From the NCBI RefSeq assembly GCF_023278365.1, contig NZ_CP075338.1, forward strand, positions 558,001 to 622,000: a stretch of DNA of 64,000 nt, in the 5' to 3' direction. Position numbers and translations under genes: made by a program. This DNA comes from Epilithonimonas zeae. GTDB lineage: Bacteria; Bacteroidota; Bacteroidia; Flavobacteriales; Weeksellaceae. Positions 42,563 through 50,485 of this stretch are shown piece after piece; position 1 is the first letter of the stretch; each line of letters begins with the position of its first letter. The notes beneath the pieces were generated by a model. That model was given only the letters and a program-made list of their open reading frames with translations. It was not told the DNA's origin and made no database searches.

Positions 42563-43384
42563 TTATTGTTCCTTATCCACAAGATGTCTTTTTAAGGCTG
42601 TCAATGCATACACCATAGGGATTTTGTCTCCCAGATGAGCAATTCTGAACTTACCGGGTCCAAATTCAATTGAATTATTGAAATTATTGTATGGTGAATA
42701 ATCAAATTCTTCAATGGAATTTATTTCTAAACCATTTTGCATCAAACTACCTATCACTTCAGCTAGGCCATGGTTCCAGCCAATTGATTTGACTTCAAAT
42801 TCCGCATCCTTATCTGCATAAGTTCCTTTTTCGGTTTCTATAATGGCTCCGGAATTAAAATATCTGTATTCAATCTTTTTAAACGCCGAATCAAACATCC
42901 AGACAACCGGATGAAATTCTACAAAAACAAAAGTACCGCCGGGTTTCAGGAATTTCGAAATGATCTTTGCCCACCGATTCAGATCCGGAAGCCAGCCGAT
43001 GGTCCCATAACTTGTAAAGACAATATCAAACTCGCGATCCAGATGATTGGGCAGATCATAAACATCGCTGCAGATAAAAGTTGTTGAAACATTACTCTGT
43101 TTTGCCAGTTCCCGTGCACGATCTATTGCTACATCCGAAAGGTCAACGCCGATCACATCCGCTCCCAGGCGACTTAAAGAGATACTGTCCTGTCCAAAAT
43201 GGCACTGTAAATGCAATACGGATTTTCCTGTCAAATCTCCAAGTAAATTAAGTTCTATATCTTTTAATGAATTTTTCCCCTTCAAAAAGGCATCCAGATT
43301 ATAAAAGTCAGAATTGATATGTGCTTCTGTTCTGGTATTCCAAGATTCCCTGTTTATTTCCAAATAATTGTCTTCTGCATTCAT
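42563..43384 (-). CDS. Class I SAM-dependent methyltransferase
   Basis: 273 aa. Motif I is SVLHLQCHFGQDSISLSRLGADVIGVDLSD (the usual glycines are partly replaced, Q-C-H-F-G), then TFICSDVYDLP and FDIVFTSYGTIGWLPDLNRWAKI, with motif III-like LKPGGTFVFVEFHP. The target is unknown. It is the last gene of the lpdA-GNAT-VOC-methyltransferase run, 10 nt after the VOC stop. Confidence 0.9.
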   Translation of the reverse strand: MNAEDNYLEINRESWNTRTEAHINSDFYNLDAFLKGKNSLKDIELNLLGDLTGKSVLHLQCHFGQDSISLSRLGADVIGVDLSDVAIDRARELAKQSNVSTTFICSDVYDLPNHLDREFDIVFTSYGTIGWLPDLNRWAKIISKFLKPGGTFVFVEFHPVVWMFDSAFKKIEYRYFNSGAIIETEKGTYADKDAEFEVKSIGWNHGLAEVIGSLMQNGLEINSIEEFDYSPYNNFNNSIEFGPGKFRIAHLGDKIPMVYALTALKRHLVDKEQ

Positions 43385-43394
43385 ATGTATTTAT

Positions 43395-43850
43395 CTAATG
43401 AGGTGAATTGATTTTTTGCCATTCCTCGTAGCTGAGTACGCCAAGCTCTGGCTGACTTTTACCGTTCAGAATATGGATAAATTCCAGCTGATTTCCGTCC
43501 GGATCGTCAAAATAAAGAGCAAGTGCAGGCATCCAGGCAAAAACCATTGGTTCATTGCTGCCATTTTTGAGAAAATTATACGCCCTTAATCCGTTTTTAT
43601 CTAAAAAAGTATTTGCGTTATTTAAAATAAAATCTTTGGAACAGCTGAATGCAAAATGTCTTTTATGGAGATTACCTTCTTGTTCCCAAAGTCCGAGCAT
43701 TGCCTTTTTATTTTCTCCGATCCAAAGAAACGCAATTGGTCTGGTGTCATCATAGTGTGCAAGCTGCAGACCCAATATTTGAGTATAAAACTGAACTGCA
43801 TTTTCCAAGTTGCTTACTTGAATGTGTGTCTCATATAATCCTTCAATCAT
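43395..43850 (-). CDS. VOC/glyoxalase-bleomycin-resistance family protein
   Basis: 151 aa single VOC unit: YETHIQVSNLENAVQFYTQILGLQLAHYDD with the first His, then RHFAFSCSKDFI and LALYFDDPDGNQLEFIHIL with the metal Glu. It may be a dioxygenase, isomerase or binding protein. It is probably cotranscribed with the flanking genes. Confidence 0.92.
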   Translation of the reverse strand: MIEGLYETHIQVSNLENAVQFYTQILGLQLAHYDDTRPIAFLWIGENKKAMLGLWEQEGNLHKRHFAFSCSKDFILNNANTFLDKNGLRAYNFLKNGSNEPMVFAWMPALALYFDDPDGNQLEFIHILNGKSQPELGVLSYEEWQKINSPH

Positions 43851-43901
43851 TTTTACATATTTTATTATTAATAATTATAGTATTGTGATAATTACAGTCA
43901 T

Positions 43902-44339
43902 TTATCTTCTTAGCATATGAATAATCGGATAATCTTTACCAGAGCCATCTTTTTCTGATCTTCCTACTTTTCTGAATCCTAATTTTTCGTAAAATCCGAC
44001 GGCCTGATAATTTTGCTCATTAACATCAACCTTTGTAATGCCTTTCGCCTCATCCATAAATTGAAATAGGCTCTTTCCATAACCTTTGCCACGGTAGTCA
44101 TTGTGAATAAAAAGCATTTCGAGGTTTCCTTCTGATACCGATGAAAATCCGACAGGTTCTCCATTTTCAATAAGAAGAAATACTTCGAGGTTGGGCAGAT
44201 AATCTTTTGGGATGACTTCTTTAAAATAAATAAAATCTTCTTCGGCAAGAAAGTCGTGAGTAGCTTTGACCGCAGATTCCCAAATTTCCATAATTCTTGG
44301 ATAATCTTCTAGGGTTGCGAGCCTGATTTGTGTTGACAT
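43902..44339 (-). CDS. GNAT-family N-acetyltransferase
   Basis: 145 aa. The acetyl-CoA loop is DYRGKGYGKSLFQF (R/Q-x-x-G-x-G/A), and VNEQNYQAVGFYEKLGFRKVGRSEKD is the conserved C-terminal part. The substrate is not inferable; it is RimI/YjaB-like. It starts 29 nt after the lpdA stop and lies in the TetR-linked run. Confidence 0.92.
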   Translation of the reverse strand: MSTQIRLATLEDYPRIMEIWESAVKATHDFLAEEDFIYFKEVIPKDYLPNLEVFLLIENGEPVGFSSVSEGNLEMLFIHNDYRGKGYGKSLFQFMDEAKGITKVDVNEQNYQAVGFYEKLGFRKVGRSEKDGSGKDYPIIHMLRR

Positions 44340-44368
44340 AATTTTAAAAATTAATAAATATAAATAAA

Positions 44369-45772
44369 TTAAATATTCAATGATGGTTTTCCTGATGCTA
44401 TTGTATAAGCCTCTTTCATTACCTCGGAATAGGTTGGGTGGACATAACTCATTGTAGCCATATCATTTGCGGTTACTTCATATTCCAGTCCTACAACGGC
44501 CTGTGCAATCAAATCCGCCGCGCGTGCGCCGATGATATGCACTCCTAAAAGTTCGCCATATTTCGGGTCGGAAAGCACCTTTACAAAACCTTCCGTTTCC
44601 ATTCCCGCTCTGGCTCTGGCATTCACAGCAAACGGAAATTTACCGATATTATATTCCACTCCCTGTTTCTTTAATTGCTCCTCGGTGGCGCCTACAGAAG
44701 CTACTTCCGGCCAGGTGTAGACGACTGAAGGGATACGGTCATAATTGATATGAGGTTTCTGCCCATTGATTCTTTCCACTACAAATACTGCTTCTTCTTC
44801 TGCTTTGTGAGCCAGCATTGCGCCACCAACGACATCTCCAATCGCATAAATGTTTGGAGCTTTTGTCTGAAGCAATTCATTGACTTTCACCGTACCATTG
44901 CTATTCAATTCCACGTTGGTATTTTCTAGATCCAGACCGATTACATAAGGTTTTCTGCCGACAGCCACCAGAATATAATCAGCGGTTAGATCTTGTTCTT
45001 CTCCTTTTTTATTTTTGAAATAGACCTTAGCGGTGTTGCCAAGATTTTCAGCTTTGTAAACGGCTTGTTGAAGTTTGATTTCCACACCCTCTTTGGTTAA
45101 TATCTTCGTTAAAGCTTTTCCTAATTCACTATCCATTGTAGCAATAAGATTATCAGCATATTCTAAGATAGTCACTTTGGTTCCGATCCTGTTGAATATG
45201 GAAGCCATTTCCACACCGATTACGCCGCCGCCAATAATTACGATGCTCTCGGGCTTTTCCTTCAATTCCAAAGCTTCGGTAGAAGTGATGATCCTCTGTT
45301 TGTCGATAGTAATGCCCGGAATTGTGGACGGTTTTGATCCTGTAGCAATAATAAACTTATCTGAATTAATAACAGTTTCAGTCTGATCATCGTGTACAAT
45401 TTTCAAGATTTCATTATTAACAAAAGAACCTGAGCCGTGGAAAACCGTGATCTTATTTTTTCTCATTAGGAAATCAAGACCTTGTGTATTTTTGGTCACG
45501 ACCTCGCTTTTTCGCTTAAAAAGCTGTTCAACATTCAACCTGAGATCCGAATATTCAATGCCGTGTGTCGCGAAACTGCTAAGTGCATCTGCGTAATGAT
45601 GGGTGCTGTCCAGCAACGCTTTGGTAGGAATGCAACCTACATTGGTACAAGTGCCTCCTAAAGTATTATACTTTTCAATGATGGCCGTTTTATAGCCTAA
45701 TTGAGCGCTTCTGATAGCAGCTACATATCCGCTGGGACCTGACCCTATTACGGTAATATCAAATGTTTCCAT
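44369..45772 (-). CDS. lpdA: Dihydrolipoyl dehydrogenase
   Basis: 467 aa flavoprotein. FAD motif VIGSGPSGYVAAI, redox disulfide GGTCTNVGCIPTK (Cys-x4-Cys), NAD motif IIGGGVIGVEMASIF, second FAD motif YAIGDVVGGAMLAHKAEEEA, and catalytic His-Glu pair in YVHPTYSEVMKEA. No E1/E2 dehydrogenase subunits are adjacent; instead a TetR gene lies upstream with matching operators, so this copy may serve a stress or detoxification role rather than a central 2-oxoacid complex. Confidence 0.95.
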   Translation of the reverse strand: METFDITVIGSGPSGYVAAIRSAQLGYKTAIIEKYNTLGGTCTNVGCIPTKALLDSTHHYADALSSFATHGIEYSDLRLNVEQLFKRKSEVVTKNTQGLDFLMRKNKITVFHGSGSFVNNEILKIVHDDQTETVINSDKFIIATGSKPSTIPGITIDKQRIITSTEALELKEKPESIVIIGGGVIGVEMASIFNRIGTKVTILEYADNLIATMDSELGKALTKILTKEGVEIKLQQAVYKAENLGNTAKVYFKNKKGEEQDLTADYILVAVGRKPYVIGLDLENTNVELNSNGTVKVNELLQTKAPNIYAIGDVVGGAMLAHKAEEEAVFVVERINGQKPHINYDRIPSVVYTWPEVASVGATEEQLKKQGVEYNIGKFPFAVNARARAGMETEGFVKVLSDPKYGELLGVHIIGARAADLIAQAVVGLEYEVTANDMATMSYVHPTYSEVMKEAYTIASGKPSLNI

Positions 45773-45807
45773 TGTATTGTTTAAATATTTTAATTGTCAA
45801 AAAAAAT

Positions 45808-45825
45808 AAACCGATCGGTCTTTTT
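45808..45825. promoter_or_regulatory. TetR-type operator before lpdA
   Basis: AAACCGATCGGTCTTTTT; ACCGATCGGT (45810-45819) is a perfect palindrome. ATCGGTCTTTTT recurs before the TetR gene at 46482. Confidence 0.65.
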
Positions 45826-45838
45826 GTAAGCAAAAAAA

Positions 45839-46435
45839 TTAGGCTTTCAAATTTCTGATCATTTTCTCTAAAAAAGACATCGCTATATTCAGCTCTGTCA
45901 TATGGTTGTTGACCTTTGCCTGCATAAACGCACCTTCGATCATCGAGATCATTACTACTGCAATTTCTACAGGATTGGTATCTGCTTTTATTTCGTTTCT
46001 TTCTATTCCGCGTTTGATTTGATTTTCGAGGGATGTTTTCCAAAAATCCAGGGCTTTTTGTACACGTTTCTGAAGTGACGGATGCGTATCATCAGCCTCC
46101 GTAGCAGTATTTAAAATCGGGCAGCCTGCCTGTAAATACGGATATCTGAAATAGTTTTTGTACGTGTGGGGATAAACCAGCAATCTTTCGATAGAATCTT
46201 CAGTGGCTAAAATTCGTTCTTTCATATGCTGCGTTACCTTACCAAAATTGTAGTCGAATACGCTTAATGCAATCTCATCCTTATTCTCAAAATTACCATA
46301 GATGCAACCTTTCGAAAGACCGGTGGCGCTCATTACATCATTTATCGATGTACCTGCGTAACCTTTCACGTTAAAAACAGTCGAAGTTTTTTCGATGATC
46401 AGCTGCTTGGTATTTTCGGATTTTTGAGTTTTCAT
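45839..46435 (-). CDS. TetR-family repressor
   Basis: 198 aa from the ATG at 46435 (a TTG two codons upstream is less likely). HTH: YAGTSINDVMSATGLSKGCIYGNFENKDEIALSVFDYNFGK, the standard TetR_N. The C-terminus resembles the YcdC/LmrA-like helical ligand domain (TAEADDTHPSLQKRVQKALDFW). Operators AATCGGTC before its own gene and ACCGATCGGTC before lpdA support control of both. Confidence 0.93.
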   Translation of the reverse strand: MKTQKSENTKQLIIEKTSTVFNVKGYAGTSINDVMSATGLSKGCIYGNFENKDEIALSVFDYNFGKVTQHMKERILATEDSIERLLVYPHTYKNYFRYPYLQAGCPILNTATEADDTHPSLQKRVQKALDFWKTSLENQIKRGIERNEIKADTNPVEIAVVMISMIEGAFMQAKVNNHMTELNIAMSFLEKMIRNLKA

Positions 46436-46476
46436 CAGCAATAATTCTTATCCGTGACAAAGTTAAATAAAAAATA

Positions 46477-46495
46477 GAACAATCGGTCTTTTTTT
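46477..46495. promoter_or_regulatory. TetR-type operator before the TetR gene
   Basis: GAACAATCGGTCTTTTTTT; shares ATCGGTCTTTTT with the site before lpdA. Confidence 0.6.
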
Positions 46496-46685
46496 AAGCA
46501 AATAAAAAACTATCTGGATAATTGGTGTATTTTACGGTAAATTTAAAATTATATTTTTTTAAATCAATTGTTTACCAGGTAGCTATTGATTCAGCGATGA
46601 AAAATGTTTGAAGAAGATGATGTATGCCTATTATTTGACAGAAAAGCATTCTGTTTTTTGCTTGTATTCATATCTAAATATCTCT

Positions 46686-47021
46686 TCAATTTTCAGTGAT
46701 TCCGTATTCTATTCCCCATTTATAAAGTTCATTAATGATGGGTTCTAATTTCCGGCCTTTGGGTGTTAAAGAATATTCAACAGTTGGTGGAACCGTTGCA
46801 AAGGCTTCACGAATGACAATATCATTTTCCTCCATATTCTTCAATTCTTTCACAAGCATTCGTGTGCTTATACCCGGTATCAATCTTTCCAGTTCTTTGA
46901 AACGCCTCTTTCCGAAAATCAAAGCATAAATAATTGACATCGACCATTTTCCTCCAATAATGTCTAAAATCTTTTGCAGCTCACATTTATTTTCAGATTT
47001 CTCAATTTTTTCTTTGTTCAT
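46686..47021 (-). CDS. HxlR-family regulator with conserved N-terminal Cys (copy 2)
   Basis: 111 aa from the ATG at 47021 (MNKEKIEKSENKCELQ); a longer frame upstream overlaps the operator. Winged-helix motifs: IIGGKWSMSIIYALIFGKRRFKELERLIPGISTRMLVKELK, VPPTVEYSLTPKG. Cys13 lies 12 residues before the Lys of GKW, as in copy 1 and YodB/HypR. It is divergent from an SDR gene with an inverted repeat between them. Confidence 0.93.
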   Translation of the reverse strand: MNKEKIEKSENKCELQKILDIIGGKWSMSIIYALIFGKRRFKELERLIPGISTRMLVKELKNMEENDIVIREAFATVPPTVEYSLTPKGRKLEPIINELYKWGIEYGITEN

Positions 47022-47043
47022 AAAGCTATGATTTACAGTAAAA

Positions 47044-47078
47044 GTTACATTCAGGTTATTAGTATACATTGGTGTAAC
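47044..47078. promoter_or_regulatory. Inverted repeat in the HxlR-SDR divergent promoter (copy 2)
   Basis: GTTACA (47044-47049) and TGTAAC (47073-47078) are inverted with a 23-nt spacing, including GTATAC near the centre. It is a plausible HxlR operator. Confidence 0.45.
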
Positions 47079-47140
47079 TACTTGCAAAAGTAAAGTAATG
47101 AAAATAGATTTGCAACTTAATTTTAAAAATATTATCCATT

Positions 47141-47914
47141 ATGTATGATTCTTTGAAAGGAAAAATCGCCTTAGTAACAGGCGGTACAAAAGGAATAGGT
47201 AAGGCGATAGCCGATAAACTAAGTGCAAGCGGCGCATTGGTCGTAATTACGGCTCGTAATGACGTAAAAGAGAACTCCGGCAACCATCATTTTATTGCGG
47301 CCGATCTTACCCAGGCAGACAGCGCAGAAAAGATCGCTAACGAGATACTAGGAAAGTATGGCAGAATAGACATCATCGTAAATAATGCCGGCGCCAATTC
47401 AAGTCCGGGTGGAGGTTTCAGCACGTTGCAAGATGAGGATTGGTTCAGAGACTGGGAGTTAAATTTTATGTCTGTTGTTCGTATGAATAAAGCTTTGCTC
47501 CCTGCGATGCTTGAACGGCAAGAAGGTGTGATCATCAATATCTCTACCGGAGCCGCAAAACTGCCTATCTGGGAAATGACGATGTCCTATTCATCGGCAA
47601 AAGCAGCTCTGAATGTGTATAGCAAAGCACTGGCAAATGAAGTTGGTTCCAAAGGCATCAGAGTGAATACAGTCTCTCCCGGTGTTGTGAAGACTCCACT
47701 GATGAACGAATTCATTGAGAATATCGCTAAGCAGTCAGGAGCAAGTTTTGAAGATTCTTTTCAAAATATTATTGATACGGTTGGCGTACCGCTTGGAAGG
47801 ATGGCAGAGCCTGAAGAAGTAGCCAACATTGTCGCATTTCTGGCATCTTCTGAAGCTCAATATATTACAGGAACCAATGTTTCTGTGGATGGCGGATCGT
47901 TACCGGTTGTGTGA
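47141..47914 (+). CDS. Short-chain dehydrogenase, HxlR-linked (copy 2)
   Basis: 257 aa. TGGTKGIGKAIADKL, NNAGANSSPGGGF, Ser in INISTGAAKLP, Tyr/Lys in YSSAKAALNVYSKAL, GTNVSVDGGSLPVV at the end. It is a paralogue of the SDR at 37236-38027 and is likely repressed by the adjacent HxlR until the sensor Cys is modified. Confidence 0.95.
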   Translation: MYDSLKGKIALVTGGTKGIGKAIADKLSASGALVVITARNDVKENSGNHHFIAADLTQADSAEKIANEILGKYGRIDIIVNNAGANSSPGGGFSTLQDEDWFRDWELNFMSVVRMNKALLPAMLERQEGVIINISTGAAKLPIWEMTMSYSSAKAALNVYSKALANEVGSKGIRVNTVSPGVVKTPLMNEFIENIAKQSGASFEDSFQNIIDTVGVPLGRMAEPEEVANIVAFLASSEAQYITGTNVSVDGGSLPVV

Positions 47915-48154
47915 TCTAACAATACAGTATCTGATAAATAAAATTTTTTTGTAATTGAGTTTTGTAAAGCATTGATTTTGGTATTTAATCCGGATTAGTG
48001 CTTTATTCGCTTCTGTAGGGAGCTATAACTTGTTCATAATTTTAGATTCATATTGCTCTAAAAATTACAAATAAATAGCTGACGGAAAATTGACTCTGGA
48101 TAAGTTCTTACTTGTCAAATGCATTTTTTCTTTATTCGACGTTCTATAAATAAT

Positions 48155-48162
48155 TATATTTG
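48155..48162 (+). promoter_or_regulatory. -7 element before the GLPGLI gene
   Basis: TATATTTG, a perfect TAnnTTTG match 20 nt before the ATG. The 267-nt gap upstream otherwise shows no gene. Confidence 0.45.
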
Positions 48163-48181
48163 ATTTGAAATATCCAGTAGT

Positions 48182-49012
48182 ATGAAAACAATAATATTAT
48201 TTTGCTTATTGATCGGGAGTCTTTTTCAAGCTCAAACACACAGGTATATTTATGAATTACAATTAAAAATGGATTCTACTGAAAATGAGCATCAGAAATT
48301 TTATATGATACTGGATATCAATAAAAACGAAACCAAATTCTATGGGAGAAATCTTTTAATAGCAGATTCCTTAAATAAAAAATTTGGGAACATGGATAAT
48401 AAGCATGTTGATATGTCCGGACAGATTCTCAAGAGAAAAAACGATTCTTCTGAAAACGAAAATTTCATTAATATCAAATTTGGTTATTATACTTATAAAA
48501 CGACTGATGTCATCAATTGGAAAATTGAAAATGAAACCAAAAAATATAATGATTATAATCTTCAGAAGGCGACAGCTGATTTTGGAGGAAGACATTGGAT
48601 TGCTTGGTTCAATAAGGATATTCCGTTTAATGAAGGTCCTTATAAATTTCGTGGGTTACCGGGTTTAATTTTTGAAATTCAGGATGATAAGAACAATTTT
48701 ATTTATAAGCTTGTTAAAAATCAGAACTTTCCAGAAAATTTTGCAACAGATGATTTTCTGGAATCGAATTTTGGAAATAAAGCTGTCATTATTAATGAAA
48801 AACAAAAGAAAAAATTATTGATGGATTTTTACAACGATCCTTTTTCTTTTGAAAGAACCAATTTGAAAAACAGCTCTAATCTGAATATTAATATCGGAGG
48901 TAAGCAGATCAGCAATATCGAAGAACTGAATGCCCAGGTAAAGAACTTACAGGCCATTATAAGAAAATATAATAATCCTGTTGAAGTTGATAAAGCCATA
49001 AGATATAAGTAA
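48182..49012 (+). CDS. GLPGLI-family secreted protein
   Basis: 276 aa with a signal peptide (MKTIILFCLLIGSLFQAQ). The family signature FRGLPGLIFEIQDDKNNFIYK lies at about residues 155-175. These Bacteroidota proteins are of unknown function and often occur with TonB-dependent receptors, none of which is present here. It looks monocistronic. Confidence 0.92.
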   Translation: MKTIILFCLLIGSLFQAQTHRYIYELQLKMDSTENEHQKFYMILDINKNETKFYGRNLLIADSLNKKFGNMDNKHVDMSGQILKRKNDSSENENFINIKFGYYTYKTTDVINWKIENETKKYNDYNLQKATADFGGRHWIAWFNKDIPFNEGPYKFRGLPGLIFEIQDDKNNFIYKLVKNQNFPENFATDDFLESNFGNKAVIINEKQKKKLLMDFYNDPFSFERTNLKNSSNLNINIGGKQISNIEELNAQVKNLQAIIRKYNNPVEVDKAIRYK

Positions 49013-49136
49013 TTGTTTGATAATCAGTTGTTAGAATTTTATTAATGATACTGTAATGCTGATGAAATTCTGATTTTATTAATAAATATATTGATGCATA
49101 ATTGTTTGAAATGTTTAACTAAATAAACTTTTATTA

Positions 49137-49718
49137 ATGTCCACACCACAAGATATTCAAAAGGTTTTTTCTCCATTCTATAACGCTGAAACTAATATCT
49201 GGGAGCGCTTTTCGGAAAAAATAACGGTCAGAGAATTTCAAAAAAATGAGGTCATAAAAGATTATCAGGGTATAGAAAAATATTTGAATATTGTAGCCAA
49301 AGGTTCTGTGGGTTTATTCGTTTGGAACGGAAAGAAAGACATTTGTATCAATTTGCTGTATGAAAACAGTTTTATGAGCGATTATTTTTCTTTCCTCAAA
49401 CAGCAAACTTCAGGTATTAAAACACAGGCATTGGAAGACTGTATATTATGGTCGATCAGCTATCCAGATCTCAATGAACTCTATTCTCGTAATGAAACGG
49501 GCTTAAGGATCGGTAAAGCGATCCCGGAAATATTATTCTTACGAAAACAACAGGATCAGATCAATCTTCTGACCCTTAGTCCGGAGGAACGTTATCTCAA
49601 CCTCATCAGTCAGCGTCCCGAAATTTTCCAGCGTACACCTCTCAAAATAATCGCTTCTTATCTGGGATTAACTGCGGAAAGTCTTAGCCGCCTCAGAAAA
49701 AGAGTTACCGGGAAGTAA
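49137..49718 (+). CDS. Crp/Fnr-family regulator
   Basis: 193 aa. Sensor part: EVIKDYQGIEKYLNIVAKGSVGLFVWNGKKDICINLLYE. HTH: RTPLKIIASYLGLTAESLSRLRKRV. It is the fourth Crp/Fnr paralogue in the window. It lies just upstream of the CPBP-S41 pair; a weak dyad at the class II position before that pair (49722-49735) makes it a possible target. Confidence 0.92.
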   Translation: MSTPQDIQKVFSPFYNAETNIWERFSEKITVREFQKNEVIKDYQGIEKYLNIVAKGSVGLFVWNGKKDICINLLYENSFMSDYFSFLKQQTSGIKTQALEDCILWSISYPDLNELYSRNETGLRIGKAIPEILFLRKQQDQINLLTLSPEERYLNLISQRPEIFQRTPLKIIASYLGLTAESLSRLRKRVTGK

Positions 49719-49721
49719 AAC

Positions 49722-49765
49722 TTACCCATCGTCAAGTGGATTTGGCTTTCTTATAATTAATTTTG
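49722..49765 (+). promoter_or_regulatory. -7 element and weak Crp-like dyad before the CPBP gene
   Basis: TAATTTTG (49758-49765) matches the -7 consensus. TTACCCATCGTCAA (49722-49735), 36 nt upstream, has only three of six arm pairs (TT..AA and C..G), so the operator is tentative. Confidence 0.35.
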
Positions 49766-49786
49766 GATGATCTAATTCAAAAAACT

Positions 49787-50485
49787 ATGAAAGAAAGAAA
49801 ATGACTTGGGAGTATTATCATTTTTTATGCTATTGCCATTCTGTTTCGCTTTTTGGCCGTGAAAACCAATCTGTTTGATTTTACCGACAACGAATTTATA
49901 AAAATTTTGCTCCGGGGAATTGGCCCCGCTATCGGTGCTTTGGTTTCGGTTAAATTGTTTAATATTCCTTTAAAGCTTTCCCTGAAAGGAAATTATCAAA
50001 GCTTATTTTTGCCTTTGCTTGTTTTCTGGATTTTTCCGGTCGTTCTCATTGGAACAGTCAGCTATATTCAACAGGGACAATTTCCTTTTGTGCTTCTTTT
50101 CACGGTTTTGATCTATGGTTTATTGGAAGAGATCGGTTGGCGCGGGTTTTTACAGGAACAATTAAAAGATCTGCCGAAACTTCAAAGCATCATCATTATC
50201 GCCGTTTTATGGTTTATCTGGCATCTGAATTTTGAATTCACCACTTCGAATATGATTTTTCTTGGTATTTTGTTTTTGGGTACTTGGGGAATTGGCAAAG
50301 TCTACAGCAAAACCTATTCATTACTGGCTGTAGCCGGATTTCATTCGCTGAATAATTTTTTCAGAAATGGCCTTCATCAGACAGAATTGATACTAATTGC
50401 TGTTTTGCTTATCATCTGGATAGTCTTTATTATTATTTACGGAAGAAAAAGTAAAAAAATAAATCCTAACCAAATAGATTTATGA
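49787..50485 (+). pseudogene. CPBP-family intramembrane protease with in-frame TGA at codon 6
   Basis: From the ATG at 49787 the frame reads MKERK, TGA (49802-49804), then LGSIIIFYAIAILFRFLAVKTNLFDF, a clear first membrane helix. Motifs are EEIGWRG (paired Glu), WFIWHLNF and GFHSLNNFF (metal His), as in CAAX prenyl-protease-2/bacteriocin-processing enzymes. The first initiation codon after the stop that was considered, TTG at 49853, would lose that helix. So the gene is probably defective, or a base is misread (CGA or TGG in the ancestor). The TGA stop overlaps the next ATG. Confidence 0.75.

Noticed and set aside
45839-46043. Separate 94-aa ORF downstream of TetR
   Set aside because: It is an out-of-frame overlap of the TetR gene with no domain.
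47044-47087. Longer HxlR start at 47087
   Set aside because: The extra 22 residues overlap the inverted-repeat operator and are not typical of the family; ATG 47021 is preferred.
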